A DNA stretch of 64,000 bases, from the NCBI RefSeq assembly GCF_000300515.1, contig NZ_AMSI01000002.1, forward strand, positions 62,001 to 126,000. The letters are read 5' to 3'. Numbering within the stretch: the stretch's first letter is position 1; every line of letters begins with the position of its first letter. A program made the position numbers and the translations under genes. The notes beneath the pieces were generated by a model, which searched no databases, was not told the origin of the DNA, and worked only from the letters and a program-made list of their open reading frames with translations. Source of the DNA: Nitratireductor indicus C115. Lineage in GTDB: Bacteria; Pseudomonadota; Alphaproteobacteria; Rhizobiales; Rhizobiaceae. Shown piece after piece: positions 1 to 9,594 of this stretch.

Positions 1-669
1 CCCGTCGCCATCGACATCGTTTCCGATGTCGTGTGCCCATGGTGTTACCTGGGCCGCGCGCGGCTCAACAAGGCATTGGCGCAAATCCCGCAGACGACCG
101 TAGCCATCAACTGGCGGCCCTATCAGCTCGACCCCAGCATCCCGGCCGGAGGCAAGGACCGGCAGACCTATATGATGGAGAAATTCGGCGATGCCGAGCG
201 CATCCGCACGGCTCACACGCAATTGACGGAGCTTGGCCGCGAGGTCGACATCGATTTCGATTTCGACGCCATCAATGTCGCGCCCAACACGCTCGACGCC
301 CATCGTGTGATCCGCTGGGCGGCAACCGCGGGGCCGGATGTACAGGACCGCGTGGTTGGCCGGCTGTTTGCGCTTTATTTCGAGGAAGGCGCCGATATCG
401 GCAACCCTGCAGTCCTGATTAAAGCAGCAGGCGATGCCGGCATGGATAAAGCCCTTGTCGAGACTCTGCTTGCAACCGAGGCCGACCGCCCGGAGGTCGA
501 ACAGGAAATCGAGACTGCCCGCAAGATGGGTATTACCGGGGTTCCATGCTTCCTGTTCGAAGGCCGCTATGCGGTTATGGGCGCGCAGGATGTGCAAACA
601 CTGGCCGGGGCGATCACCCAGATCGCCGAGGCAAAGGCCAACGGCACGCTGGATCAGCCAGCGGGATAA
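1..669 (+). CDS. DsbA/FrnE-family thiol oxidoreductase (5' end outside window)
   Basis: The reading frame is open from base 1, and a GTG at base 31 is only an internal codon, so the true start lies upstream. The visible N-terminus reads VAIDIVSDVVCPWCYLGRA. This is the CPWC active-site motif on a thioredoxin-fold strand, as in the FrnE/DsbA family (DSBA-like thioredoxin, COG2761). The C-terminal part, around GITGVPCFLFEGRYAVMGAQ, carries the cis-proline loop (VP) typical of these proteins. Family members are usually about 215-225 residues, so only about 10 residues are missing. The likely role is a cytoplasmic disulfide oxidoreductase or isomerase, and the substrate is unknown. The gene converges on mfd across a short hairpin. 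Confidence 0.9.
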   Translation, partial: PVAIDIVSDVVCPWCYLGRARLNKALAQIPQTTVAINWRPYQLDPSIPAGGKDRQTYMMEKFGDAERIRTAHTQLTELGREVDIDFDFDAINVAPNTLDAHRVIRWAATAGPDVQDRVVGRLFALYFEEGADIGNPAVLIKAAGDAGMDKALVETLLATEADRPEVEQEIETARKMGITGVPCFLFEGRYAVMGAQDVQTLAGAITQIAEAKANGTLDQPAG

Positions 670-678
670 TGGCATGAC

Positions 679-700
679 AGCCGGGCAGCCTCGCCCGGCT
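679..700. terminator. Hairpin between convergent genes
   Basis: An 8-bp perfect stem (AGCCGGGC / GCCCGGCT) with a 6-base loop lies between the stop codons of the DsbA-like gene and mfd. There is no long T-run on either side, so it is a plausible but weak bidirectional terminator. Confidence 0.5.
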
Positions 701-722
701 TCTCGATACCCGCCCGAACCTG

Positions 723-3700
723 TCAGGCAACCTTCTTGTCAATCAGCCGAACGAGCTGCGTCATGATGACAGCCGCGCCTGCAAGACGCTTTTCAGGCGT
801 TGGCCAGTCGCGGATGAACACAATCCCCTGATCTGGCCGGATTTTGGCGAGCGAGCCCTGTTCGCCGATGAATTTCACCAGCCCGACAGGATCGGCAAAG
901 CTCTGCCCACGGAAATGCACGACCGCGCCTTTCGGACCGGCGTCGAGCTTCTCGACATTGGCGCGCCGACAGAGCGCCTTGATGTAGACGATCTTGAGCA
1001 GGTGATCGACCTCCTGCGGCAATGGGCCGAAACGGTCGATGAGCTCCGCGCCAAATGCATCGATCTCCTCCGGCGTGTCCAGTTCGGCAAGCCGGCGATA
1101 AAGACCGAGCCGCAGCTGGAGATCGGACACATAACCTTCCGGGATCATCACAGCCGTACCGACCGTGATCTGCGGCGACCAGCCCGTGTCGGAAACCTCG
1201 TCGGATCCCTTCAGTTCGGCGACAGCCTCCTCCAACATCTGCTGATAGAGTTCGTAGCCGACTTCCTTGACATGACCGGATTGCTCCTCGCCGAGCAGAT
1301 TGCCTGCCCCGCGCAAGTCGAGATCGTGGCTCGCCAACTGGAAACCGGCACCGAGCGTATCGAGCGACTGGAGCACCTTGAGCCGGCGTTCCGCCGTGCT
1401 GGTCAGCGTGCGGTTGGCAGGCAGCGTGAAGAGCGCGTAGGCCCGCACCTTGGAGCGCCCCACCCGCCCGCGCAGCTGGTAAAGCTGCGCCAGGCCGAAC
1501 ATATCCGCCCGATGCACGATCAGCGTGTTGGCCGTCGGGATGTCGAGACCCGATTCCACGATGGTCGTCGACAGAAGCACGTCGTACTGGCCATCATAGA
1601 AGGCGTTCATGATGTCGTCGAGTTCACCCGGCGGCAATTGACCATGGGCGGTCGCGACCTTCAGTTCCGGAACCTGTTCGGCAAGGAAATCGCGAATTTC
1701 GGCAAGATCGGAGATGCGCGGCACCACATAGAAGCTCTGACCGCCGCGATAGCGTTCGCGCAACAGCGTCTCGCGGATGACCAGCGGATCGAAGGGCGAA
1801 ATGAAGCTGCGCACCGCCATGCGGTCGACCGGCGCCGTTGTGATGAGCGAAAGCTCGCGCACACCCGTCAGCGCCAGTTGCAGCGTGCGTGGGATCGGCG
1901 TTGCAGAAAGCGTCAGGACATGGACATCGGACTTCAGATCCTTCAGACGCTCCTTGTGCTTGACGCCGAAATGCTGCTCCTCGTCGATGATGAGGAGGCC
2001 CAGATTCTTGAAATGGATCGATCCGCCGAGCAACGCATGCGTTCCCACCACGATATCGACGGAACCGTCGGAAAGCCCTTTCTTGGTCTCGGCAAGTTCT
2101 TTCGTGCCCACCAGGCGCGAAGCCTGCCGCACCGTCAGCGGAAGGCCGGCGAAGCGGTCGCGGAACGTCTTGAAATGCTGGCGCGCCAGAAGCGTGGTCG
2201 GCACCACCACCGCCACCTGCAAGCCCTCCATGGCAGCGATGAAGGCGGCGCGCAGCGCCACTTCCGTCTTGCCGAAACCCACATCGCCGCAGATCAGCCT
2301 GTCCATGGGGCGGCCGGACCCCAGATCCTCGAACACGGCGTCGATGGCATTCTGCTGGTCTTCGGTTTCCTCATAGGGGAAGCGCGCTGCAAATTCGCCG
2401 TAGAGCCCGTCGGGCGGTGAAAGCTTGACGCCCGGTCGCATCTCCCGCTCGGCGGCGATGCGGATCAGATGCCCGGCCATTTCGAGCAGCTTCTTCTTCA
2501 GCTTCGCCTTGCGCGACTGCCATGCGACGCCGCCCAGCTTGTCGAGCATCGTGTCGGGACCGTCAGAACCGTAGCGCGACAGGAGCTCGATATTTTCAAC
2601 CGGCAGGAAAAGCCGGTCGTCACCCGCATAGCGCAGTTCCAGGCAATCATGCGGCGCGCCCGCCGCCTCGATGGTGCGCAGCCCCACGAACCGGCCGATA
2701 CCGTGATCGGCATGGACCACGATGTCCCCGGCGGAAAGGGCTGCGACTTCCGAAATGAAGTCGGAAGCCTTCTTGCGTTTCTTGGCGCGGCGCACGAGCC
2801 GGTCGCCCAGAATGTCCTGCTCGCTGATGATGGCGAGAGACCGTGTCTCGAACCCTGCTTCAAGCGGCAGAATGCCGATACCCGCCTGTTCGGATGGCAG
2901 ATTCTGCAAGGCGTCCAGCGTTTCGACGCGCGCCACATTGCCAAGATTGTGTTCGGCAAGGATTTGCGAAAGCCGCTCTGCCGAGCCTTCCGTCCAGCCA
3001 GCGACGAGGACACGCTTGCCGCCTGCACGCAGCGCGCCGATATGTTTCACCGCATGGTCGAAGACATTGACCTTGGGATCGGCACGCTCCTCGGCGAAAT
3101 TGCGGCCGGTCTGTGCGCCGGCGTGATAAATGCGCGTGCCGCTGGTCTCAGGTGTCGCGAAGGGCGTGAAATGGATCGCGAGCCTGTCCTTGACGACAGT
3201 GCTCACCTCGCCGGGCGAAAGATAGAGCGTGTCGGGCGCAACCGGCTTATAGGGCACGGCGCTGCCCAGTTCGCCACCCGACATCTGTTGGCGGCGAGCC
3301 TCGTAATGATCGACGATCAGCGCGTGACGCTCGCTCAGCGCCTCCTCCGCCAGATGATCGAAGATGACCGGCGCATCGGGAAGATAGTCGAGAACGCTTT
3401 CAAGACGCTCATGAAAGAGCGGCAGCCAGTGTTCCATGCCGGCGAAGCGTCGTCCCTCGCTGACAGCGGCATAAAGCGCATCATCGCGTGAGGGGGCGCC
3501 GAAAGCCTCGATATAATTGCGGCGGAAACGGCTGATTGCTTCCGGCGTCAGCGTCACCTCGCTCATGGCCTGCAAGGCAACCTCGTTGCGCTGGCCGGTG
3601 GTGCGCTGCGTAGCGACGTCGAAGGCGCGGATGGATTCCAGCGTGTCGCCGAAGAAGTCGAGCCTGAGCGCCTCGCTCCAGCCGGGCGCATAGAGATCGA

Positions 3701-4226
3701 GGATACCCCCGCGCACCGCATATTCGCCAATATCACGGACGGTCGACACACGTTCGAAACCACTGGTCTCGAGCCGCGCCGTCAATTTGTTCATATCGAC
3801 CTGATTGCCGGGCCGCGCGAAAAAGCCCTGCGCGCCGATCTGGCCCGCCGGCGGCATTCTCTGCAAAATTGCATTTGCGCTTGCCAGCACGATAGCGCGA
3901 TGCGGTCGTTCCTGAAGTTCAGCCATGGCCGACATGGCCGTCAGACGCCGTGCTGCCGCATCGCCGCCGGGCGATACGCGATCATAGGGAAGGCAGTCCC
4001 AGGCCGGCAGTTCGAGCACCGGCAGCCCCGGATCGACGAAGCGCAAGGCTTCGGCGATTGCCGGCAGGCGCTGACCATCCCGCAGAATGAACAAGACCGG
4101 CCCGTCGGGCGCCACTTCGCGCGCCGCGACCGCAAGTGCAAAGGCTTCATATCCATCCGCCACGCCATCGACGGTGAGAGAACCCCGCCCGCCACGCGGC
4201 AGCTTGATTGCTTCGATCAGGCTCAT
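723..4226 (-). CDS. mfd: Transcription-repair coupling factor Mfd
   Basis: This 1,167-residue protein frees stalled RNA polymerase at DNA lesions and recruits UvrA for nucleotide excision repair. The domain order fits Mfd: an N-terminal UvrB-like module (about residues 1-330), a CarD-like RNA polymerase interaction domain starting near residue 497 (AGDIVVHADHGIGRFVG), then a superfamily 2 helicase/translocase. The helicase has Walker A GDVGFGKTE near residue 648 and the DEEQ box near residue 747 (IIDEEQHFGV). The C-terminal TRCF domain is complete. The start chosen is the ATG giving MSLIEAIKLPRGG; a further 14 in-frame codons upstream would run into sdhE. sdhE lies 10 bases upstream on the same strand, so the two are probably cotranscribed. 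Identity is very secure. Confidence 0.97.
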   Translation of the reverse strand: MSLIEAIKLPRGGRGSLTVDGVADGYEAFALAVAAREVAPDGPVLFILRDGQRLPAIAEALRFVDPGLPVLELPAWDCLPYDRVSPGGDAAARRLTAMSAMAELQERPHRAIVLASANAILQRMPPAGQIGAQGFFARPGNQVDMNKLTARLETSGFERVSTVRDIGEYAVRGGILDLYAPGWSEALRLDFFGDTLESIRAFDVATQRTTGQRNEVALQAMSEVTLTPEAISRFRRNYIEAFGAPSRDDALYAAVSEGRRFAGMEHWLPLFHERLESVLDYLPDAPVIFDHLAEEALSERHALIVDHYEARRQQMSGGELGSAVPYKPVAPDTLYLSPGEVSTVVKDRLAIHFTPFATPETSGTRIYHAGAQTGRNFAEERADPKVNVFDHAVKHIGALRAGGKRVLVAGWTEGSAERLSQILAEHNLGNVARVETLDALQNLPSEQAGIGILPLEAGFETRSLAIISEQDILGDRLVRRAKKRKKASDFISEVAALSAGDIVVHADHGIGRFVGLRTIEAAGAPHDCLELRYAGDDRLFLPVENIELLSRYGSDGPDTMLDKLGGVAWQSRKAKLKKKLLEMAGHLIRIAAEREMRPGVKLSPPDGLYGEFAARFPYEETEDQQNAIDAVFEDLGSGRPMDRLICGDVGFGKTEVALRAAFIAAMEGLQVAVVVPTTLLARQHFKTFRDRFAGLPLTVRQASRLVGTKELAETKKGLSDGSVDIVVGTHALLGGSIHFKNLGLLIIDEEQHFGVKHKERLKDLKSDVHVLTLSATPIPRTLQLALTGVRELSLITTAPVDRMAVRSFISPFDPLVIRETLLRERYRGGQSFYVVPRISDLAEIRDFLAEQVPELKVATAHGQLPPGELDDIMNAFYDGQYDVLLSTTIVESGLDIPTANTLIVHRADMFGLAQLYQLRGRVGRSKVRAYALFTLPANRTLTSTAERRLKVLQSLDTLGAGFQLASHDLDLRGAGNLLGEEQSGHVKEVGYELYQQMLEEAVAELKGSDEVSDTGWSPQITVGTAVMIPEGYVSDLQLRLGLYRRLAELDTPEEIDAFGAELIDRFGPLPQEVDHLLKIVYIKALCRRANVEKLDAGPKGAVVHFRGQSFADPVGLVKFIGEQGSLAKIRPDQGIVFIRDWPTPEKRLAGAAVIMTQLVRLIDKKVA

Positions 4227-4236
4227 CGTCTTCGGC

Positions 4237-4515
4237 TCAGCTTCCCCGCGAAGCCAGAATGCGTGCAAAAAGGGGCGTATCGTATTCCTGAGGGATTTGT
4301 GCCTCGCCTGTCACCCAGCGAAAAAGCTCCGTATCCGAAACCGCCAGGATCGTCTCGTACTCGTCCATCTCGGATTCGGTCAGACGGTCGATCTGCGCAT
4401 CGGCGAATCCACCGAGAACCAGGTCCATTTCACGAGTGCCCCGGCGCCAGGAGCGCACCAGCGCGCGCCGGCGGCGCGGATCGAGATCGTGGCTGGAACG
4501 TGTGGTGCCTGTCAT
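4237..4515 (-). CDS. sdhE: FAD assembly factor SdhE
   Basis: This 92-residue protein belongs to the SdhE/YgfY/Sdh5 family (DUF339), which helps attach FAD covalently to the flavoprotein subunit of succinate dehydrogenase. The family signature RGTREMD (RGxxE) is present near residue 25, followed by the acidic helical stretch ESEMDEYETIL. The start is set at MTGTTRSSHDLDPRRRR, which gives the usual 85-95 residue length; upstream in-frame codons do not look like family sequence. It is directly followed by mfd and is divergent from recG, with about 105 bases between the starts. The sdhE-mfd-recG order is a familiar one in rhizobia. Confidence 0.92.
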   Translation of the reverse strand: MTGTTRSSHDLDPRRRRALVRSWRRGTREMDLVLGGFADAQIDRLTESEMDEYETILAVSDTELFRWVTGEAQIPQEYDTPLFARILASRGS

Positions 4516-4620
4516 GGTCTGGCCTTTGAAGCTGTGAAGATGTCGACGCGCCGGGATATAGCGTGTGCATGAGCATCTGTCAGCCTTGCGTGAAGCATTT
4601 CCGGCTTCCATCATGACACG

Positions 4621-6729
4621 ATGCGCCCTTCGCTTCTCGATCCCCTGTTCGCTCCCGTGACCGCCCTCGACGGCGTGGGCACGAAACTTGCCGACCTTCT
4701 GTCGAATATCGTGCCGGGAGATGTGTCGGGGCGTGACTTGCGTGTGGGCGACCTTCTGTTCGTTTTACCGCATTCATTGGTGGACCGGCGCAACCGGCCG
4801 GGCATCGCCAACGCGCCGGAAGGCGCCATTGTCACGCTGGAGCTGACGGTTGGGCGCCACCATCCCTCCCCGCCCGGACGCAAGAATGTGCCCTATCGCG
4901 TCTTTGCCTTCGACGAAACCGGCGAAATTGCGCTGACCTTCTTTCATGCGCGTTCTTCCTGGCTTGAAAAGCAATTGCCCGAAGGCGGGCGTGTTCTCGT
5001 CAGCGGACGCATGGAATGGTTCAACGGCCGCGCCTCCATGGTGCATCCCGATTTCATCGTTCCGGCGGAAGAGGCCAACACACTGCCGATGCTGGAACCG
5101 GTCTATCCTTTGACCGCCGGGCTTTCGCCAAAGGTCCTGCGGAGGGCGATAGCACAGGCGCTGGAGCGGCTTCCCACGCTGCCGGAGTGGCAGGACCGGG
5201 CCTTCCTCGAGAAAAATCATATGCCGCCTTTCGCCGAGGCGCTCGCGCGGCTGCATGCTCCCGAAGACCCCGAAGATTCGACACCTGAAAACCCCTTCTG
5301 GCGCCGTCTCGCCTATGACGAATTCCTCGCCGGCCAATTGTCGCTTGCGCTTGTGCGAGCAAAGGTCAAGCGCATGTCGGGGCGTCCGCTTGCCGGTGAC
5401 GGGCGATTCGAAACGAAAATCCGTGCCGCACTTCCCTACAGTCTCACCCGCGGCCAGGAAGAGGCCGTGCGCGACATCCACGCCGATCTCGACCGCCCCG
5501 AGCGCATGGTGCGGTTGCTGCAAGGCGATGTGGGTGCCGGCAAGACTGTGGTTGCCCTTCTGGCGATGGCGCGGGCGGCCGAAGCGGGTGCGCAATCGGC
5601 CCTGATGGCCCCCACCGAAATTCTTGCCCGCCAGCATTTCGCGACCATCGCGCCGTTGGCGGAGGCTGCCGGCCTCACGGCGGCGGTTCTGACAGGCCGT
5701 GAAAAGGGCAAGGAGCGCGAACGCATCCTCGCCGAAATCGCATCCGGCAATGTGGATTTCATCATCGGCACCCATGCGCTCTTCCAGGAAAGCGTGAAAT
5801 TCCACGATCTCGGCCTTTCGGTCATCGATGAACAGCATCGCTTCGGCGTCCATCAGCGCCTTGCGATTACGGCCAAGGGCAATGCGCCTGACATGCTGGT
5901 GATGACCGCAACACCCATTCCGCGCACGCTGGTGCTCTCCGCCTTCGGCGATATGGACGTTTCGCGGCTGACCGAAAAGCCCGCCGGACGCCAGCCCATC
6001 CGCACCGTGACATTGCCCATGGAACGGCTCGGCGATCTCGTGGAGCGCATCCGCAAGGCACTGTCGGAGGGCCAGAAAACCTACTGGATCTGCCCGTTGG
6101 TGGAAGAGTCGGAAGAACTGCCCCTAACCTCCGCCGAGGATCGTTTCGAAAGCCTGCATAAGGTTTTCGGCAGCGCCGTGGGCCTCGTTCACGGGCGCAT
6201 GAAGGCAGCTGAGAAAGACGAGGCCATGCGCGCCTTCAAGGCCGGCGAAACCCGTCTTCTTGTCGGAACCACCGTGGTCGAGGTCGGCGTCGACGTGCCG
6301 GATGCAACGATCATCGTCATCGAACATGCGGAGCGGTTCGGCCTTGCCCAGCTGCACCAGTTGCGCGGGCGCGTGGGGCGCGGGGCGCAGGCTTCCTCCT
6401 GCGTTCTGCTTTACAAGGGACCGCTCGGCCAGACCGCCACACGCCGCCTCGAGGTCATGCGCGAGACGGAGGATGGCTTCATCATCGCGGAAGAAGACCT
6501 GAAGCTGCGCGGAGAAGGCGACCTTCTCGGTACCAAGCAGTCGGGAACGCCGGGTTTCCGCGTCGCGCGCATCGAGGTTCATACGGACCTTCTGGAAGCT
6601 GCCCGCGATGACGCAAGGCTCATCCTATCCAAGGATCCCGAGCTTGAAACGCCGCGCGGTGAAGCGCTGCGAACGCTACTTTATCTCTTCGGCAGAGACG
6701 AGGCGGTGCGGCTCTTGCGGGCAGGCTGA
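4621..6729 (+). CDS. recG: ATP-dependent DNA helicase RecG
   Basis: This 702-residue branched-DNA helicase remodels stalled forks and Holliday junctions. It has the N-terminal wedge/OB region (residues about 1-250), Walker A GDVGAGKTVVALL near residue 302, the DEQH box near residue 403 (VIDEQHRFGVHQR), and motif VI with QLRGRVGRG near residue 580. The length agrees with the family. Its 3' end overlaps that of the convergent DUF502 gene by 49 bp, so the last codons of each gene are also coding on the other strand. No strong Shine-Dalgarno sequence is visible before the ATG. Confidence 0.97.
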   Translation: MRPSLLDPLFAPVTALDGVGTKLADLLSNIVPGDVSGRDLRVGDLLFVLPHSLVDRRNRPGIANAPEGAIVTLELTVGRHHPSPPGRKNVPYRVFAFDETGEIALTFFHARSSWLEKQLPEGGRVLVSGRMEWFNGRASMVHPDFIVPAEEANTLPMLEPVYPLTAGLSPKVLRRAIAQALERLPTLPEWQDRAFLEKNHMPPFAEALARLHAPEDPEDSTPENPFWRRLAYDEFLAGQLSLALVRAKVKRMSGRPLAGDGRFETKIRAALPYSLTRGQEEAVRDIHADLDRPERMVRLLQGDVGAGKTVVALLAMARAAEAGAQSALMAPTEILARQHFATIAPLAEAAGLTAAVLTGREKGKERERILAEIASGNVDFIIGTHALFQESVKFHDLGLSVIDEQHRFGVHQRLAITAKGNAPDMLVMTATPIPRTLVLSAFGDMDVSRLTEKPAGRQPIRTVTLPMERLGDLVERIRKALSEGQKTYWICPLVEESEELPLTSAEDRFESLHKVFGSAVGLVHGRMKAAEKDEAMRAFKAGETRLLVGTTVVEVGVDVPDATIIVIEHAERFGLAQLHQLRGRVGRGAQASSCVLLYKGPLGQTATRRLEVMRETEDGFIIAEEDLKLRGEGDLLGTKQSGTPGFRVARIEVHTDLLEAARDDARLILSKDPELETPRGEALRTLLYLFGRDEAVRLLRAG

Positions 6730-7379
6730 CCGTCCTTGTTGGCAAGGGCCTCGGCGGCAAGCGCCTGAGTGGTCTCCTGATATTCAGGCGACACGAGCCC
6801 GGCCGAGATAACGAGTTTCGCTCCCTCTTCCACCGTCATCTTGAGTTCAATCACATCGCGCTTCGGAACAAACAGGAGATAGCCGGAGGTGGGGTTGGGC
6901 GTGGTGGGCAGGAATACGGCAATCGTCTCGTCTTCGAGTTTCGCCTGCACCTCGCCGCGCGTTTCCGTGGCGACGAACACCAGCGCCCAGAGCCCTTTGC
7001 GCGGATACTCGACGAGCCCCACCTTCTTGAAAGTGTCCGAGCGCTCGGAAAGCACGGTTTCAAGTATCTGCTTCAGCCCGCGATACACGCTGCGCACCAG
7101 AGGCATGCGCCCTAGCAGGTTCTCGCCCGTCGATACGATGGTCCGACCGATGAAGTTGGCCGCCAGGAAGCCGATGAGCGTTATAACGACCAGCGCAACG
7201 ATTAGACCGAAGCCCGGCACGGGGAACGGCAGATAATTATCCGGATTGTAGCGGCCCGGAATATAGGGCTTCACCCAGGAATCCACCCATCCGATCATGG
7301 ACCAGGCAAGATAGGCCGTAATCGCGAGGGGAGCGGTGACGATGAAGCCCGTGAGGAAATAATTGCGCAAGCGGGTCAT
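6681..7379 (-). CDS. DUF502 family inner-membrane protein
   Basis: This 232-residue protein matches the DUF502 family (COG2928). The first transmembrane helix is at about residues 8-30 (TGFIVTAPLAITAYLAW) and the second at about residues 58-80 (LIVALVVITLIGFLAANF). They are followed by the family block TGENLLGRMPLVRSVYRGLKQ and a soluble beta-rich domain. The molecular function of the family is not established. The gene is convergent with recG and overlaps it by 49 bp. About 206 bases upstream of it, towards glmS, contain no gene that I can see. Confidence 0.88.
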   Translation of the reverse strand: MTRLRNYFLTGFIVTAPLAITAYLAWSMIGWVDSWVKPYIPGRYNPDNYLPFPVPGFGLIVALVVITLIGFLAANFIGRTIVSTGENLLGRMPLVRSVYRGLKQILETVLSERSDTFKKVGLVEYPRKGLWALVFVATETRGEVQAKLEDETIAVFLPTTPNPTSGYLLFVPKRDVIELKMTVEEGAKLVISAGLVSPEYQETTQALAAEALANKDGQPARKSRTASSLPKR

Positions 7380-7585
7380 GATGCGGAAACGGGCCTCTGG
7401 AATTGTCGGGGGATCGGGACGCCAGACAATGTTAAAGCAAATTAATATCGAGTGAAATGCTTCCTGCCCGCGTCAAATTAGAGCCAGACGCAATTGTGGC
7501 GCCGGGATGTTCCTGAAAACACGCCCCGCGCCACATTCGATAGTATCCAGTGTGAACGGCGATTGGGGCCGCTCTGTGACAAGTG

Positions 7586-9409
7586 CTATTCGACGGTTAC
7601 CGATTTCGCCAGATTGCGTGGCTGGTCGACATCCGTGCCCATGAACACCGCCGTGTGATAGGCGAGCAACTGGATCGGCAGGGCATAGACGATCGGGGAC
7701 AGGAACTCGGGCACATCCGGCATGACAATCGTGTCGAGTGTCTTAATCGTCGCCTTCCGCGCTCCCTTCTCATCCGTGATGAGAATGATCCGGCCGCCGC
7801 GCGCAGCCACTTCCTGCATATTGGAAACGGTTTTCTCGAAGATATGGTCATGCGGGGCGATCACGATGACGGGCATCTGCTCGTCGATCAGCGCAATGGG
7901 GCCGTGCTTCAGTTCGCCCGCAGCATAGCCTTCGGCATGGATGTAGGAGATTTCCTTGAGCTTTAGCGCCCCTTCCATCGCCAGCGGATAGTTGGTGTCG
8001 CGGCCGAGATAGAGCACATGCCGCACATGGGAGAGTTCGCGCGCAACGCTCTCGATCCGTTCGGAGAGTTTCAGAACCTGCGAGGCATAACGCGGGGCCT
8101 CGGAGAGTTGCCGCACGAGATCAACCTCTTCCTCGAATGTGATCCTGCCTCGCGCCTTGGCGGCCTTAAGCGCAAGAGCCGCCAGAACGGAAAGCTGGCA
8201 GGTGAAGGCTTTTGTCGAGGCAACGCCGATTTCAGGTCCTGCAAGGGTCGGGAAAATTCCATCACTCTCACGCGCGATCGTCGATTCGCGGACGTTGACG
8301 ATGGCCGAGATCGGCAGACCCTCGCTGCGGCAATAGCGCAAGGAAGCCAGCGTGTCGGCGGTCTCGCCCGACTGCGAGATGAAAAGTGCCGCACTCTCCT
8401 TCGACAGGGGCATTTCGCGATACCGGAACTCGGAAGCGATATCGATGTCGACCGGCAGCCGCGCATAACGCTCGAACCAGTATTTTCCGATCAGCCCGGC
8501 CAGATAGGCCGTGCCGCAGGCAGAGATCGCCAGCCGGTCGATCTTCGCGAAATCGAACGGTGTTTCGAACGCCCCGACGCGGCTGGTGCTGAAGTCGAGA
8601 TAATTCGCCAGCGTATGCGAGATCACCTCCGGCTGCTCATGGATTTCCTTCTCCATGAAGTGACGGTGGTTGCCCTTGTCGACCAGGAAGCTGGTGCCGA
8701 TGGACTTCTGGCAGGCGCGCTCGACCGGTTGCCCATCCATGTCGAAAATCTGCATGCCGCCGCGGCGCACGATCACCCAGTCCCCATCTTCCAGATAGGT
8801 GATGGAATCGGTGAACGGTGCAAGCGCGATGGCGTCGGACCCCAGATACATTTCCCCTTCGCCATGCCCGACGGCAAGCGGCGGACCATTGCGCGCGCCG
8901 ATGATCATGTCCTCGTCGCCTCGGAACATGATTGCGAGCGCAAACGCGCCCCGCAGACGCTTGAGCGCGTTGAACGCGGCTTCCTGCGGAGCCTTGCCCT
9001 GGCGCAGTTCACGCGCGATCAGATGCGCAACGACCTCCGTATCCGTCTGTGAGGTGAAGACGAAGCCTTCGCTCGACAGCTCGTCGCGCAGCTCCGCGAA
9101 ATTCTCGATGATGCCGTTATGAACGATGGCGACATTTTCGGCGAAATGCGGGTGCGCGTTCGTTTCGTTGGGAACGCCATGGGTTGCCCAGCGTGTGTGG
9201 CCGATGCCGATCGTTCCGCCGAGAGGCTCGGACGCGAGCCTCCGCTCCAGATTGACAAGCTTGCCCTCCGCGCGACGACGCGCAAGGTCACCGTGATCGA
9301 GCGTGGCAACGCCGGCCGAATCGTAGCCCCGATATTCAAGACGCTTCAAAGCATCGACGATCAGCGGAGCGACCGGCGAGTGCCCCACAATGCCTACGAT
9401 TCCACACAT
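7586..9409 (-). CDS. glmS: Glutamine-fructose-6-phosphate aminotransferase
   Basis: This 607-residue enzyme makes glucosamine-6-phosphate from fructose-6-phosphate and glutamine, the first step to UDP-GlcNAc for peptidoglycan and lipid A. The protein must start at MCGIVGIVGHS, because the cysteine after the initiator methionine becomes the N-terminal nucleophile of the glutaminase domain (residues about 2-230). Two SIS sugar-isomerase domains follow (about 290-430 and 460-600), ending in the typical DQPRNLAKSVTVE. A further 38 in-frame codons upstream are not part of the gene. It lies downstream of glmU on the same strand with a 185-base gap, so the two UDP-GlcNAc genes are adjacent and may be co-expressed. 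Confidence 0.97.
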   Translation of the reverse strand: MCGIVGIVGHSPVAPLIVDALKRLEYRGYDSAGVATLDHGDLARRRAEGKLVNLERRLASEPLGGTIGIGHTRWATHGVPNETNAHPHFAENVAIVHNGIIENFAELRDELSSEGFVFTSQTDTEVVAHLIARELRQGKAPQEAAFNALKRLRGAFALAIMFRGDEDMIIGARNGPPLAVGHGEGEMYLGSDAIALAPFTDSITYLEDGDWVIVRRGGMQIFDMDGQPVERACQKSIGTSFLVDKGNHRHFMEKEIHEQPEVISHTLANYLDFSTSRVGAFETPFDFAKIDRLAISACGTAYLAGLIGKYWFERYARLPVDIDIASEFRYREMPLSKESAALFISQSGETADTLASLRYCRSEGLPISAIVNVRESTIARESDGIFPTLAGPEIGVASTKAFTCQLSVLAALALKAAKARGRITFEEEVDLVRQLSEAPRYASQVLKLSERIESVARELSHVRHVLYLGRDTNYPLAMEGALKLKEISYIHAEGYAAGELKHGPIALIDEQMPVIVIAPHDHIFEKTVSNMQEVAARGGRIILITDEKGARKATIKTLDTIVMPDVPEFLSPIVYALPIQLLAYHTAVFMGTDVDQPRNLAKSVTVE

Positions 9410-9594
9410 ATGGCTGTCCCAGCTCCCACCGATTTGCCCAAACCCAGTCTCGCGCGAACTTTTAGAACGCCGGCGAACCGGGTGAAAATCAACAAGTTTT
9501 TCAATCCGTATCAGCGCCGGCAAACAATTATGCCGCGCACATCATATAAACGATCCGCGTTGAGGTTCCGTTACGTACCAAGGACTTGTCGGTC

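Noticed and set aside
915-2420. 501-codon open frame on the plus strand
   Set aside because: It is antisense to mfd; the helicase motifs on the other strand are intact.
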